Translations under genes and position numbers: made by a program | Source: Dasypus novemcinctus | Taxonomy: Eukaryota; Chordata; Mammalia; Cingulata; Dasypodidae | NCBI RefSeq assembly: GCF_030445035.2 | Contig: NC_080682.1 | Coordinates: forward strand, 32,594,770 to 32,658,769 | Length of the DNA stretch: 64,000 nucleotides | Direction of reading: 5' to 3' | The notes under the pieces: model-generated | The model's input: the letters and a program-made list of their open reading frames with translations, nothing else | What the model was told of the DNA's origin: nothing | The model's database searches: none | Shown here: one piece after another, positions 46,351-58,600 of the stretch | Numbering within the stretch: the first letter of the stretch is position 1 | How the letters are laid out: each line of letters opens with the position of its first letter

Positions 46351-49195
46351 TAAGTATTTGTACAGGGAAGGAATAAAATGGCTACATAGGGATACCTTTG
46401 AGTAGGGCTTTGTGGGCTTGAGGGGGACTACGGATGGAAGGATGGGTCAGATGATGCAAGAAACGGGGGGGGGGCGGTGGGGGGAACATTTGAACATAGG
46501 AGATTGTCAGGTATGTGGTTGAAATTACAATGTAGAGAAAACTCTTTAGAAAATATAATATGGAAGGTTACCTGTTTCAGATGCTTAAGGGGGGCATCTG
46601 ACAGAGGGCAAGCTTCTAGGGTGTGTGTGAGTGCTCATTTTGTCATAGTGGGTTATATCATTGGGTGGAGACCCATACAATGAGAGTGACGGTAAACCCA
46701 CATCCTGGGGAAGACTGATGTTCTCAAACAAAGGGAATTGCATCTCTTGAGAGAATTGGTGGCTCCAAATGGGTTAGGGCAGTCGAGTATGTCAAGTCCT
46801 CAATATTGTTGCAAGTATCTGTGAATATGGTCCTTCCAGTAATGAAGATTGATTGTTACGGTGGGCCTTGGGGGGAAGGGGAAAGAGGTATTGAATAGAT
46901 GGAATGAGTATAACTGTGGGACAATGGAAGTGTTCCACAAGATCATGCAATGATGGATATAGGATATGTTAAATTCATCAAAAACATATAAAAGTCTAAA
47001 GGCTAAAATGTAAACCATAATGTAAAACATAAGATAACTAAAATTTTTAAAAATTGTATAGTCTAAAATATAAATAATAATGTAAACCCAAATGGGACCA
47101 TGTTTGAAAGCTATTGTTTCATTATCTGTACATCAGCTACAGCAAATATGATATGGACATAAAAAACAATCGTTTGGGAAGGGACAAAGGGTTTGATGTT
47201 GGATATGTGGGAGTACCATATATTTTATATGTAAATTACTGTGATCTAAAACTTATGTGAAGACAAACTTAATAATTAGAAAAAAAATAAAAATAAAAGA
47301 TGTAGACACTGAGGAAGAAATGGAAGAAATTGCCTTGCCACTACACATGCAGGGCAAAACCTATAGCAGTGATGAAAGACAAAATGTCAAAAACAAAGCT
47401 TTTTCATTTATTCATTTTTGATACCCCAATTTATTTTTCCTTTATTTAATTTTCCTAAATTAGTATGTATTCTACATCTTTCCTTTAAACCCATCAAATA
47501 TTCCATTTCACTAATAATGGAACCTGGCAATATATTAGGCTTCATTTTTAAAGAAATTTGGACTTCAGAGAGGTTCAACTATGGCAGGGGAGGAACCCAG
47601 GTGTGGGGAGATATTGATGTTTGGGAGAGAGTTCTCCAAGGCATGTACACAGAGTGCATAAAAATGAGTGGATATTTTCATACTGGTTTCAGTTTAACAT
47701 GGCAACTGAGGGAGTGCCGAGTTCCTAGACAGGGGAGCTCTATCACATTCCCCAATGGAATAGAACAATCCCCCAAGTGCAATGGTAAAGACCAATAAAG
47801 ACGGAGGGTCCAACAGTGAGCCCTTGATACTGATGGCTACAATTATGAGCCTGTGTGCCTGAAATATGAAATAGGCCTAGAGCTGCAGGGTGTCTAAGAG
47901 TTACCTCCTAAGAGCCTCCATGTTGTTCAAATGCGGCCACTCTCTAAGCCAAACTCAGCATGTAAATGCATTACCTTCCCCCCAGCATGGGAAATGACTC
48001 CTGAGGATAAGCCTCCCTGGCACCGAGGGATTAGTACCAAGCACCAGCTGATGATGTAACTAGAAAAAGACCTTTAATAAAAGGGTCAACTCATACCAGC
48101 AGAATAACTAGGACTACATGTTATGTCAGGTGTTAAAACTGTTTTTTGACTTTGGATAAAAGGGGGAAATGGAAAGGACAAATGAGTTTATATGGCTATT
48201 TAGTCTCCAAAAAAGCATTGGGAGGTCATCAGAAGGGTAATGCTTATGCACAACTCAGCAGGGTACCAGAGACAGCCAAAGTATATAGAAACCCAGATAC
48301 CGGTTCTCCTGAGGGCCACAGAGACCCACAGGTTCTATGGTCATGGCGGATGGCTCTGGAGTTCAGTGCCATGTCAGATGGCCCTACTTTGGAGTTTGTG
48401 TTCCTGAGTGTGATGGATTTGAACCCAGATATGACCTTTCTACACATGACTCTTCTGCTATTTTTAAAGACCTGTGGTTGGTGCCAGGGTTGGTGTATAA
48501 TCAGGAGACCTGAATCTCTGGACCGTCCATGTGACAGCCAAGCCCTGAGCCTCAGCAGACTTGTGCCTCCTTCCCTCTGGTTTATTGGACTTACCGTGGC
48601 CAGCCAACAGGGAGTTGAAGGTCAATTACCACACCAGGGAGCCAAGAGTGCCTACAACTGCAAGCAGGAGAATTGCATCCATCATCCATGTGGAACCTAA
48701 GCCTCCTCTTGATGTAGAGGAGGACTGGACATAACCATCCCAGGGTACACAGGATGGAGGAATAGAGTATGAAATCGAGTGGACTTACTGGTGTTCTGCT
48801 ATGGAACTATTGTGATTAGTAATGGAAGAAACTGTAGCATCAATGTGGAGAAAGTGGCCATGGTAGCTGCTGAAGGTAGGAAGAGGGAAGAAGAGATATG
48901 GTGTGGGAGCATTTTCAGGATTGGAGTTGTCCTGGGTGGTTCTGCAGGGCCAGATGTTGGACATTGTGTGTCCTGCCATGGCCCACTGTGTGGACTTGGA
49001 GAGAGTGTAGACTACAATGTAGAACACTATCCATGTGGTGCAGCAGTGCTCCAAACCAGGTGCAGTGAATGTGCCATGATGATGGAAGTGGTTGTTGATA
49101 TGGGAGGAGTGAGGTTAGGGGGCTGGGGGTATATGAGGACCTCATATTTTTTAAATGTAACATTTAAAAGAAAATAAAGAAGAAGAAGGAAAAAA
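46351..49195 (+). mobile_element. L1 3'UTR, modules A and B stacked, no coding part
   Basis: It is 5'-truncated within the 3'UTR. Module A runs from about 46351 (GTACAGGGAAGGAATAAAAT) to about 47310. Module B then runs to TATTTTTTAAATGTAACATT and the A-rich end at about 49195. It corresponds base by base in order to 59930-62625. G-rich tracts lie at 46465-46487 and 49110-49127. A + strand frame of 184 codons (48146-48700) is module B text and is not supported as a gene. Confidence 0.85.
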
Positions 49196-49444
49196 ATGTA
49201 ATGATTTTTAATGAAAAGCAAGAAAGCTATAGAATAATAATAAATAATTGTAGGATACCTCATATTTATATAAAATAACATTCAGATAGTTTAAAAACAT
49301 TCACCTATTTAATCCTCTAAGACTCTTACAAAATATGTATGCTATTTCTGCTTTCCAGAAGATTAACGGATAATTAACCCATTGATAATTTATATAACTT
49401 ATTTGAGATGAAAGAGCTGGTTAATGCTCCAGACATATGTTTCT
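49196..49444. other. Short AT-rich stretch, nothing recognised
   Basis: No gene or repeat is recognised between two L1-derived pieces. Confidence 0.3.
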
Positions 49445-49640
49445 TTTTAATATTAATTGTGGTAACGTATATATACATGCAATTTTCTCACTTTAACCAC
49501 TTTCAGATATGCAACTTAATGGGATTAATTACATACACAGTATTGTGTTATCATCACCACCATCGAATACAAAATTTTTCAACACTCTAAACAGAAGTTC
49601 TGTATTCATTAAGCATTAGTTCTCCTTTGTCCCATTCACT
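49445..49640 (-). repeat. Old L1 3'UTR-type fragment, antisense
   Basis: ATTGTGGTAACGTATATATA, then CACTTTAACCACTTTCAGAT, ATCATCACCACCATCGAATA and AACAGAAGTTCTGTATTCAT follow a well known antisense repeat of the old L1 group. Confidence 0.5.
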
Positions 49641-50574
49641 CTCCCCAGGGTAGGAATTGAATGCATGTTGTTTGGTACCACATCCTACATTTCAAAGTAC
49701 TTTCTAATAGTCTTTGGCAATTAATAAGCAAACATATAAATAATCAAGATAACTACAGGGAACTAAAGTGCTGACAAGAAGTGAAATCTTGAGTGAGAGT
49801 ATCTCAGGGTACCAGGAGACCACATCAGACTATGTATCATGGAAGAACCAACAGCACGAATTGAGGGTTCATCTAACTATGTCCAGGGGTGAGAGGCAAT
49901 GAGTTAAGAGATGGGTAAAATGGCTTGAAGGAATTTTTAAGGTTGTGGGATGAAGAATTTTTTTTTTTTTACCAAGATGATTTTCATTATCCACTCTCCT
50001 CTATTCTGCTTCAAAGATCACCAACAACCTTAATTGTATTATTAATTCAGCTCTAAATTAAAATCAGGACAAAGAGAAATAAAACACATGCACTCAAGCA
50101 CCACCTTTGCCCAGATTTTGTGTCCTTTCTGGCATTTGTTCTTTGTTACAATTTTTAGTGCAGTCACACTATTGAGTTCCACTTTCCCACTTCATGCTCT
50201 TTTAAAATTTTAATTTCTAGGATTTTTTTCCCCATGTAAAAAATGACTTAGAGTAGCTGTGTTAAGCCAATTAGGAGAAAGAAAGCTCTCTGTTTAATCA
50301 ACCTTAGAGTAACTGTAATGTCTTTGCATAAGGCTTAGCACAATTGCTCCTACTCACTCATATCTGTGTCCCCACATTCACCCATGTGCATTGTTCTTCA
50401 GTCACATTGTCCCGATTCAAGACTTCCGAACGTCTCTTCTTGTTTCTAGGAATGTTCCTCTTCCTGATGTACATATGCCAAATCATCCTTATCACTCATC
50501 TGGAGTTCACATGCCCCTACTTAAGGAGGATTTCCTTTACCAACTGATTTATTTATATATTTTTAAATATTCTT
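49641..50574. other. No recognised gene
   Basis: T- and A-rich sequence with a T-run at 49958-49970. A possible L2-like scrap lies near 50480-50545. No convincing frame. Confidence 0.35.
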
Positions 50575-53500
50575 TTTAACATTTTTTTCAAAGCTATTTA
50601 GATTACCCAAATGTTACATAATAATATAGGGGATTCCCATTGACATGCTCCCTACCATTCTTACACTTTCCCACATTAACAACATCCTTCCTTAGTGTGG
50701 TACATTTGTTAAAATTGATGAACACATACTGGAGCAATGCCACTAAGAATGGATTATAGTTTAAATTGTAGTTTACACTCTTTCCCTCAGAATTTTGTAA
50801 ATTATGACAAGGTATACAATGGCCTGTATCTGTCCTTGCAATGTCATTCAGGATGACTCACAAGAACCAAAAATGTCCCCATATTAGAACTATTTTCCCT
50901 TTCCTTGCCCCCAGAATTTCCAGAGTCACTGCCTCCACATCAATGACAAAAGTTCTTCCATTGCTAGAATCACAATAAGTTTATAGGAGAATAACACTAA
51001 ATCTACTCTAGTTCATCATTCATTCCCCAATCCTGAGGATTCCGGGATGGTGGTGCCCACTCCATCTCTAATTGAGAGGGGACTTAGATTCCATGGGGCT
51101 GAGAGATGGGATTACCATGCTTGCAATTGCAGACTCTCTCTGTTCATTGGGATGGTGGTAGTCCATCATCATTTCCTTGTTAGTTGTTCTGGATGAGTCC
51201 AATGAACAGGAGAGTAGGTGCTGCAACTCTGTTGAGATTCAGAACCCAACTGATACATGGACAGCCCAAAGAATTAAGTCTGTTGGACCTACACCTACCA
51301 ACTCTAGTACTAATTATATATTCAAATAGAAGGGACAGTAGAGCCATGTGTAGGGAAACCACAACTGAGTCCAACTCTCTCACACTAGGGAACATAAATT
51401 CCAAAGTAGGGCCCACTGGCAAGGTACCAAAGTCCTGAGGTATCTGCTAAGACTATAGTGCCTGGATTTCTCCTGAGCACTTTTGAACCCTGCTATTTGG
51501 GGTAGTATCAACTTTGGCTGTCAATGAGGTCTTACTGAGATGTGCATAAGCATTATCTCTGTAATGACCTCCCGACTCACTTTGAAGTCTTTAGCTATAT
51601 AAATTCATTTGTCTTTACTTTTGCCCCCTTTTTGGTAAGGTTTTTTTGTCAGTTGCATTGCTAGTTCACACTTGGTAGTAATCCCTCCATGCCTGGGAGT
51701 CAGGTCCTATACTGGGGGGAATTTTTGCATCCATATGCTGAGTTCAGCTTAGAGAGAGGTCACATTTAAGCAACAAGCAGGCTCTCAGGATATAACTCTT
51801 AAGCATCCTATAATACTAGGCTAAGCTTCAATTTTAAGAGTAAAGGTTTCTAAGCACAGTTATCAATATCAAGGGTCTGTCAATGGACCATCCTTCACTA
51901 GTCATTGCCCTGTAATTGGGGGATTCTTGCTGTTCCATTAGAGAATGTGGCAGAGCTTCCCAGGATGGGAATCTGATATTCTTTTGGTTAGTGTGTTAAT
52001 CTCCACCCATCGTGACAATGCCCCATGAATATTTAAACACATTTATATACCTTATATGTAGGCCCAGTTAGCTCCCTCTGATGTCTCCCCCATTGTTGAA
52101 ACCCCACACCAGTGATCCTCCCCTGTCACAGTTGTAACCCTTCTATGATTCAAAGTTTCATAAAAAATGAAGCCACTAAATATTTTAAAAAAATAACAAG
52201 AAAATTAAATAATAATTATATTTTTAAAAATCAGAAAGAAAATGCAAAAAATAAATATTTTAAAAATTGGGATAATAAAAATTAATGAAAAATGTTTTTT
52301 TTTTAATTTTTTGACATTTTGCCTTCTATCACTGTGAGATCTGTTGCCCTGTATATACAGTGACTTTTTTTTCCCATTTATTCCCTCAATGTCTTACTTT
52401 TTTATTTTGCCTTCAAAGAAATTTTAGCTTACAAAAAGTCATGTCCTAAAATACAGGGGACTCCCATATAACTGACTTCCTCCCCCTTTTCCTCTTTCCC
52501 ATATTAATAACATTTTATATTTGGATGGTACATTTGTTACAACTGCTGTACAGATATTGAAACATAGCTATTAACCATAGTCAATGGTTAATTATGGTTT
52601 ACCTTTGGACCATACACTTTTATATATTTTGATGAAATTTAATATGGCCTGTATCCATCATTGCAAGATCATGTAACACATATCATTGCCCCCAAAATAC
52701 CCCCTGTTCCTTCTATTCTATTCCTCCCTCCCCTATCTCCTGGGAATGATGTCAACCACCAGCCTTCACTCCTTGAAGGAAAAGATTCATAGTTATTTAC
52801 AGCAAACTGAGGGCTTGGCACACTTGTTTGCCCTCTACTATTAGGAACCACCCATGCTCTCAAGAGACTGGGGCCCCTCTATTTGAGAACATAGCAGACC
52901 TCCCCAGGATAGAAGTCTACCACCTTGCCACTCATTATGTGAATCTCCACCCACATATAACACACTATGACAAGATGAACACTTGCTCACTACCTAGAGG
53001 CCTGCCCCAGCTGTGACCTATCCTGAATGTCCCCACATCCAAAAACATAAGCCAGTAACCCTCTCTTGCCAAAAGAGCATTCCCAACATTATAGTTTCAT
53101 CCACATACCTGCCAATCCCCAGTATTCACCTGCTCCCTCCCCCAACCGTCCCTCCAGTTCTATGGACAGTCCAACCCACCCTCCCCATCCTACCCCAGAT
53201 AAACCTGCACCGCCCAACCCAATACTATCACCACACGCCTATCATGCCCATCCACTGAACACCTACACACTTCCACCTTATCATATATTTTTTCCATGTG
53301 GTCATTGGCTCACAACCTTCTTCTGCCTTTCTATTTCCTGTAAACCTATTTTCCAGACACTAGCTCTGTGAGTTTACAATTCATTTAAGTCTCTTAGACT
53401 AAGTTATAACATTTTTCTTTCACATCTCTCCCTTTTGGTCAAGAGTATTTCTGAAAGCATCACTGATTACAAGTTAGTTTTTGGTTCCCTGTGGCATCAG

Positions 53501-53650
53501 GAATATTCGTCCCTGAGAGTCTTGTCCTACATATGAGGACAAGTTATAGATTTATGGAGTCAATATCAAGCAAAAGCAGGATCCTTCCTCCTGATGCACC
53601 TTTAAAGCCAATTCCTATGTCATTGGGGTTTGAAAGAGAGAGTTTTACTG
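50575..53650 (-). mobile_element. L1 3'UTR, modules B and A stacked, minus strand, older copy
   Basis: The 3' end at 50575-50650 (GGGGATTCCCATTGACATGC) is followed by B-type text to about 52330. A second 3'-end-like junction at about 52400-52470 and A-type text follow. The C-rich stretch 53115-53260 is the counterpart of the ORF2-proximal part at 17345-17440 of the other minus-strand L1. Text to about 53650 is again B-like. The proline-rich small frames at 53013-53371 are just this C-rich strand. Confidence 0.7.
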
Positions 53651-54439
53651 CTTGTATAAGCAATGGAGCACAGTGGCCTCATGGCCCAAAACTGCCTCCC
53701 TGATTTAAAGAACTTCCAAGTTTTATAAAATCAGAGTGCCAATGAATTGGGGTGAAGATGAGCACAGGTTCCTTCATTAATAAACATTAAGGGGCTGAAC
53801 AGAACAGATGAGGGTGGGGTAGCAAACCAGGGTCAGTCAAAGGCCAATTAGACGGTCTAACATATGGATACTAAACAAGTGGATGTAGTGGTTACCATTC
53901 CAATAGAAATCATACACAAGGTTGAGTTCAATCCAGATACCAGCAGAACAGTAAGAATACACAAGGGTGAGGTTAAGTGTAAAGCAACCATAGATGGGTG
54001 GGGGCAATCTATTAACCTTTTGCTATTTTACAATATAAAGGCATCTGTGTAATGATTTAATAATCATAATTATCTGTTAATTTTTAACACTTGGCTACAA
54101 CTCCTATTTCTCTGTTTACAAAATTTCCAATCTTGGGGATGATCTGGTCTTTGGATCTTTCTTCTTCTTTATGCTGAAAAGGAACATCAATATTATGCAG
54201 TTTCCACATTTTGACCTCTCTGTTCCATGGTTTGTCTGGCATTACACTAATTCAGAGACATTCTGAGAAATAAATTTAATATGTAAATTAAAAATTATAG
54301 GTTTAAATAACCATGTTATATTCAGGAAATGATTTTATAGCTTTTCTTAGATTTAATTTGGAGTGTTGATTTCATCTTTGAATGCTGTGGTTTTTGTTTG
54401 TTTGTTTGTTTGTTTGTTGCTGTTTTTGTGCTACCTTCC
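53651..54439. other. No recognised feature
   Basis: Contains a (GTTT)n microsatellite at 54391-54419 and otherwise AT-rich sequence without recognisable repeats or genes. Confidence 0.4.
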
Positions 54440-54513
54440 TGAAGCCTGTGTAACAGTAACCTAGAGAATGACCTCTTGATTTATTTGAAATCTCTTAGCC
54501 ATTAAAATTTCAT
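54440..54513 (-). mobile_element. L1 3'UTR scrap (B type), minus strand
   Basis: TGACCTCTTGATTTATTTGA and GAAATCTCTTAGCCATTAAA match the internal part of B at 51565-51615 and 27850-27880. It stops abruptly at the SINE/L1 chimera. Confidence 0.55.
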
Positions 54514-54690
54514 TGGCCCATGCGCTGTGCTGATGCGCACAAGGAATGCCCTGCCATGCAGGGGTGTCTCCTGCCTAGGGGAGCCCCATACACAAGGAGT
54601 GCACCCCCTAAGGAGAGCTGCCCAATGTGAAAGAAAGTTCAGCCTGCCCAGGAGTGGCTCTGCATACATGGAGAGCTCACGCAGCAAGAT
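54514..54690 (+). repeat. DAS SINE body fragment fused to the L1 5' end
   Basis: It lacks the tRNA head and the 3' tail: it starts inside the DAS body (TGGCCCATGCGCTGTGCTGA) and stops at GCAGCAAGAT, where L1 ORF1 text begins without any A-tail or target repeat. Head, tail and duplication would be expected if it were an independent SINE insertion. Confidence 0.85.
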
Positions 54691-55537
54691 CTCAAAACAT
54701 ATATTAGAGATCAACTTAATGAAGTAAAGGAAGAGTTTAACAATATGAAGAAAACACTTGAAGAGGAAATTGTAGACATATGCAAAAATATAACAGATAT
54801 GATGGCAATGAACACCACAGTTCAAGAAATCAAAAATACACTCGCAGCAAATAGCAGCAGGTTAGAAGAGGCAGAGGAGAGAATTAGTGATGTGGAAGAC
54901 AGTACATCAGAAATCAAACAGATAGTAGAACTGATCGATAAAAAGATAGAAAAAATCCAGCTAGGACTTAGGGACCTGAATGACAATGCAAAACACACAA
55001 ACATATGTATTATAGGCATCCCAGAAGGAGAAGAGAAGGTAAAGGGGTCAGAAGGGGTGTTGCAGGAAGTAATGGCTGAAAACTTCCCAAATATGCTGAG
55101 AGAGACAGATGCACATATCCAAGAAGCACAATGCACCCCAAACATCATAACCCCAACAGGCCCACCCCAAGACATATACTTGTCAAATTATCCAATGCTC
55201 AAGACAAAGAGAAAATTCTAAAAGTAGCAAGAGAAAAGAAAACCATCACATACAAGGGAGGCTCCATAAGATTAAGTGCTGATTTCTCATCTGCAACCAT
55301 GGAGGCAAGAGGCAGTGGTATGAAATAGACAAGGTACTAAAAGAAAGAAATTTCCAACCAAGAATACTCTACCCAGCTAAACTAGCATTCAAAAATGATG
55401 GAGAGTTCAAAATATTCACAGATAAACAGAAATTGAAAGAGTATGCCAACAAGAACCCTGCCCTTCAAGAAATACTAAAGGGAGTTTTGCAGGAAGAAAG
55501 TAACAAACAGGACAGGCAGAGGTGGAGGACAGTGTAA
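54691..55537 (+). pseudogene. L1 ORF1 (RNA-binding protein), truncated and frameshifted
   Basis: ORF1p is the trimeric RNA-binding chaperone of the L1 particle. What remains is a coiled coil (EEIVDICKNITDMMAMNTTV and on to about 54970), the RRM-like start RDLNDNAKHTNICIIGIPEG (54975-55034), the block ILKVAREKKTITYKGGSIRL (55218-55277) and the C-terminal domain ending KGVLQEESNKQDRQRWRTV with a stop at 55535-55537. The N-terminus is lost with the 5' truncation. There is a frame change near 55170 and another near 55320. Confidence 0.9.
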
Positions 55538-55605
55538 GAGCAACAAAAAAGACAAAAGGAGAAGAAAAAAAATGCAAAATATGAAAACACAATTCCAATC
55601 AAAAT

Positions 55606-58600
55606 ATGGCTAACAAAAATAATTCCTTGAGAGTAATAACACTGAATGTCAACGGATTAAACTCACCTATCAAAAGATTCAGACTGGGACATTGGATAAG
55701 GAAATGTGACCCATCTATATGCTGTCTACAAGAGACACAACTTAGACCCAGAGATTCATGGAGGCTGAAAGTGAATGGTTGGAAAATAATCTTACAAGCA
55801 AGCAATAATCAAAAAAAGGCAGGAGTAGCTATATTAATATCAGACAAAATAGACTTTAAATGTGAAACAATTGTGAGAGATAAAGAAGGATACTACATAT
55901 TAGTGAAAGGGACAATCTCTCAAGAAGAACAAACAATCATAAATACTTATGCTCCTAACAGGGGCACCTCCAAATAATTGAGGCAAACACTGGAAAAACT
56001 AACAGAAAGAATAGATGCATCTACAATTACAGTGGGAGATTTTAATACACAACTATCAACTCTGGACAGAACATCTCATAAGAGAATCACTAAAGAAACA
56101 AAATATTTGAACAGTATATTAGAGGAGCTGTATCTAATAGACATATACAGATCATTACATCCAAATACAGCAGGACATACATTTTTCTCAAGTGCACATG
56201 GATCATTCTCCAAGATAGACCATATGCTAGGCCACAAAGAAAGGCTTAATGAATTCAGAAAGATCGAAATCATACAAAATAATATCTCTGACCACAGTGG
56301 AGTGAAGCTGGAAATCTGGGAGGGCCAGAAGCCCAGATTTCACACCAAGATATGGAAATTAAACAGTACACTCTTAGAAAAACAGTGGGTCAAAGAGGAA
56401 ATCTCAAAAGAAATCAATAACTACCTTGAAACAAATGATAACAATAACATGACATAGCAAAACTTATCAGATGAAGCAAAAGCAGTATGGAGAGGGAAAT
56501 TTATAGCCATAAATTCATACATCAAAAAAGAAGAAAGAGCCAAAATTGAAGAATTAACTGCACATTTGGAGGAATTAGTAAAAAAACAAAAAAGTAACCC
56601 CACAGGAAGAAGAAAGAAAGAACAAAGATAAGAGCAGAACTAAATGAAATAGAAAATAAGAAAGTACTTGAAAAGATAAACAAGACCAAGAGCTGGTTCT
56701 TTGAGAAGATCAATAAAATTGACAAACCCTTAGTGAGATTAAGAAAGAAAAAAAGAGAGAAGATGCAAATGCACAAAATAAGAAATGAGAAAGGAGATAT
56801 CACCACTGACCCCACAGAAATAAAGACTATCATAAGAGGATACTTTGAAAAACTATATTCCAACAAAAATGACAATTCAGAGGAAATGGACAAATTCCTA
56901 GAAACACATAAGCAGCCTATATTGACGAAAGAAGAAACTGATGATCTCAACAAACCAATCACAAGTAAAGAGATAGAATCGGTCATTAAAAAACTCCCAA
57001 TTAAGAAGATCCAGGGCCAGACGGCTTCAAGGGTGAATTCTACAAAACATTCCGGAAAGAACTAACACCAATCCTGTTGAAACTATTCCAAAAAATCAAA
57101 ACAGAAGGAACATTGCCTAACTCCTTCTATGATGCCAACTTTACCCTAGTACCAAAGCCAAACAAAGACACCACAAGACAGGAAAATTCCACACCAATTT
57201 CTCTAATGAACCTAGATGCAAAAATACTTAACAAAACACTTGCTAATCATATTCAACAACACATTAAATGAATTATACACCACAACCAAGTGGAATTCAT
57301 TCCAGGTATACAAGGATGGTCCAACATAAGAAAATCAATCAATGTAATACATCATATAAACAGTTTGAAGGAAAAAAATCACATGATTATTTCTATAGAT
57401 GCAGAAAAAGCATTTGACAAAATACAGCACCCTTTCTTGATAAAAACACTGCAAAAGTTCAGAATACAAGGAAATTTTCTGAACATGATAAAGAGTATAT
57501 ATGAAAAACCCACAGCCAACATCGTTTACAATGGAGAAATCCTAAAATCCTTCCCTCTAAATTCAGGAACCAGGCAAGGGTGACAACTCTCTCCCCTTCT
57601 ATTTAACATTGTCTTAGAAGTACTTGCTCAAGCCTGAGGCAAGAACCAGATATAAAATGCATTCAAATTGGAAGGGAAGAAGTCAAAATTTCATTATTTA
57701 CAGATGACATGATCCTATACATAGAAAACCCTGAGAGGTCTACATCAAGGCTTCTAGAACTCATAAATGAGTTTAGTAAAGTTGCAGATTATAAGACCAA
57801 TGTGCAAAAATTGGGAAACGGACTTGGCCCAGTGGTTGGGGCGTCCATCTGCCACATGGAAGGTCCGCGGTTCAAACCCCAGGCGTCCTTGATCCATGTG
57901 GAGCTGGCCCATGCGCGGTGCTGATGTGCGCAAGGAGTGACCTGACATGCAGGGGTGTCCCCATGTAGGGGAGTCCCACGCACAAGGAGTGTGCCCATAA
58001 GGAGAGCCATCCAGTGCGATGGAGAGTGCAGCCTGCCCAGGAATGGCGCCACCCACACTTCCCGTGCCACTGAAGACAACAGAAGTGGACAAAGAAACAA
58101 GATGCAGCAAATAGACACAGAGAACAGACAACCGGGGTAGGGGGGGAATTAAATAAAAAAATAAATCTTTTTTTAAAAATGTGCAAAAATCAGTAGCATT
58201 TCTGTACACCAATAATGAGCAAGATCAGGAGGAAATCAAGAAACAATTACCATTTACAATAGTAAATAAAAAAATCAAATATTTAGGAATAAATTTAACT
58301 AAAGATGTAAAAAATTATACACTGAGAACTACACAAGACTATTCCAGGAAATCAAAGAAGACCTAAATAAATGGAACAATATTCCCTGTTCATGGATAGG
58401 AAGACTAAATATTATTAAGATGTCTATCCTACCAAAACTGATCTACACATTCAATGCAATCCCAATAAAAATCAACACAGCCTTCTTTAAGGAACTAGAA
58501 AAACTAACTATGAAATTTATTTGGAAAGGAAAGAGGCCCCGAATAGCCAAAGACATATTGAAAAAGAAAAATGAAATTGGAAGAATCACACTACCTGACT

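Noticed and set aside
48146-48700. + strand frame of 184 codons as a complete gene
   Set aside because: It lies entirely within the L1 3'UTR module B and is not open over this length in the other copies. Only its roughly 50-codon core recurs, reported as a weak finding.
53013-53371. Proline-rich small frames
   Set aside because: They come from the C-rich strand of an L1 3'UTR. The frame is not preserved in the counterpart at 17345-17440.
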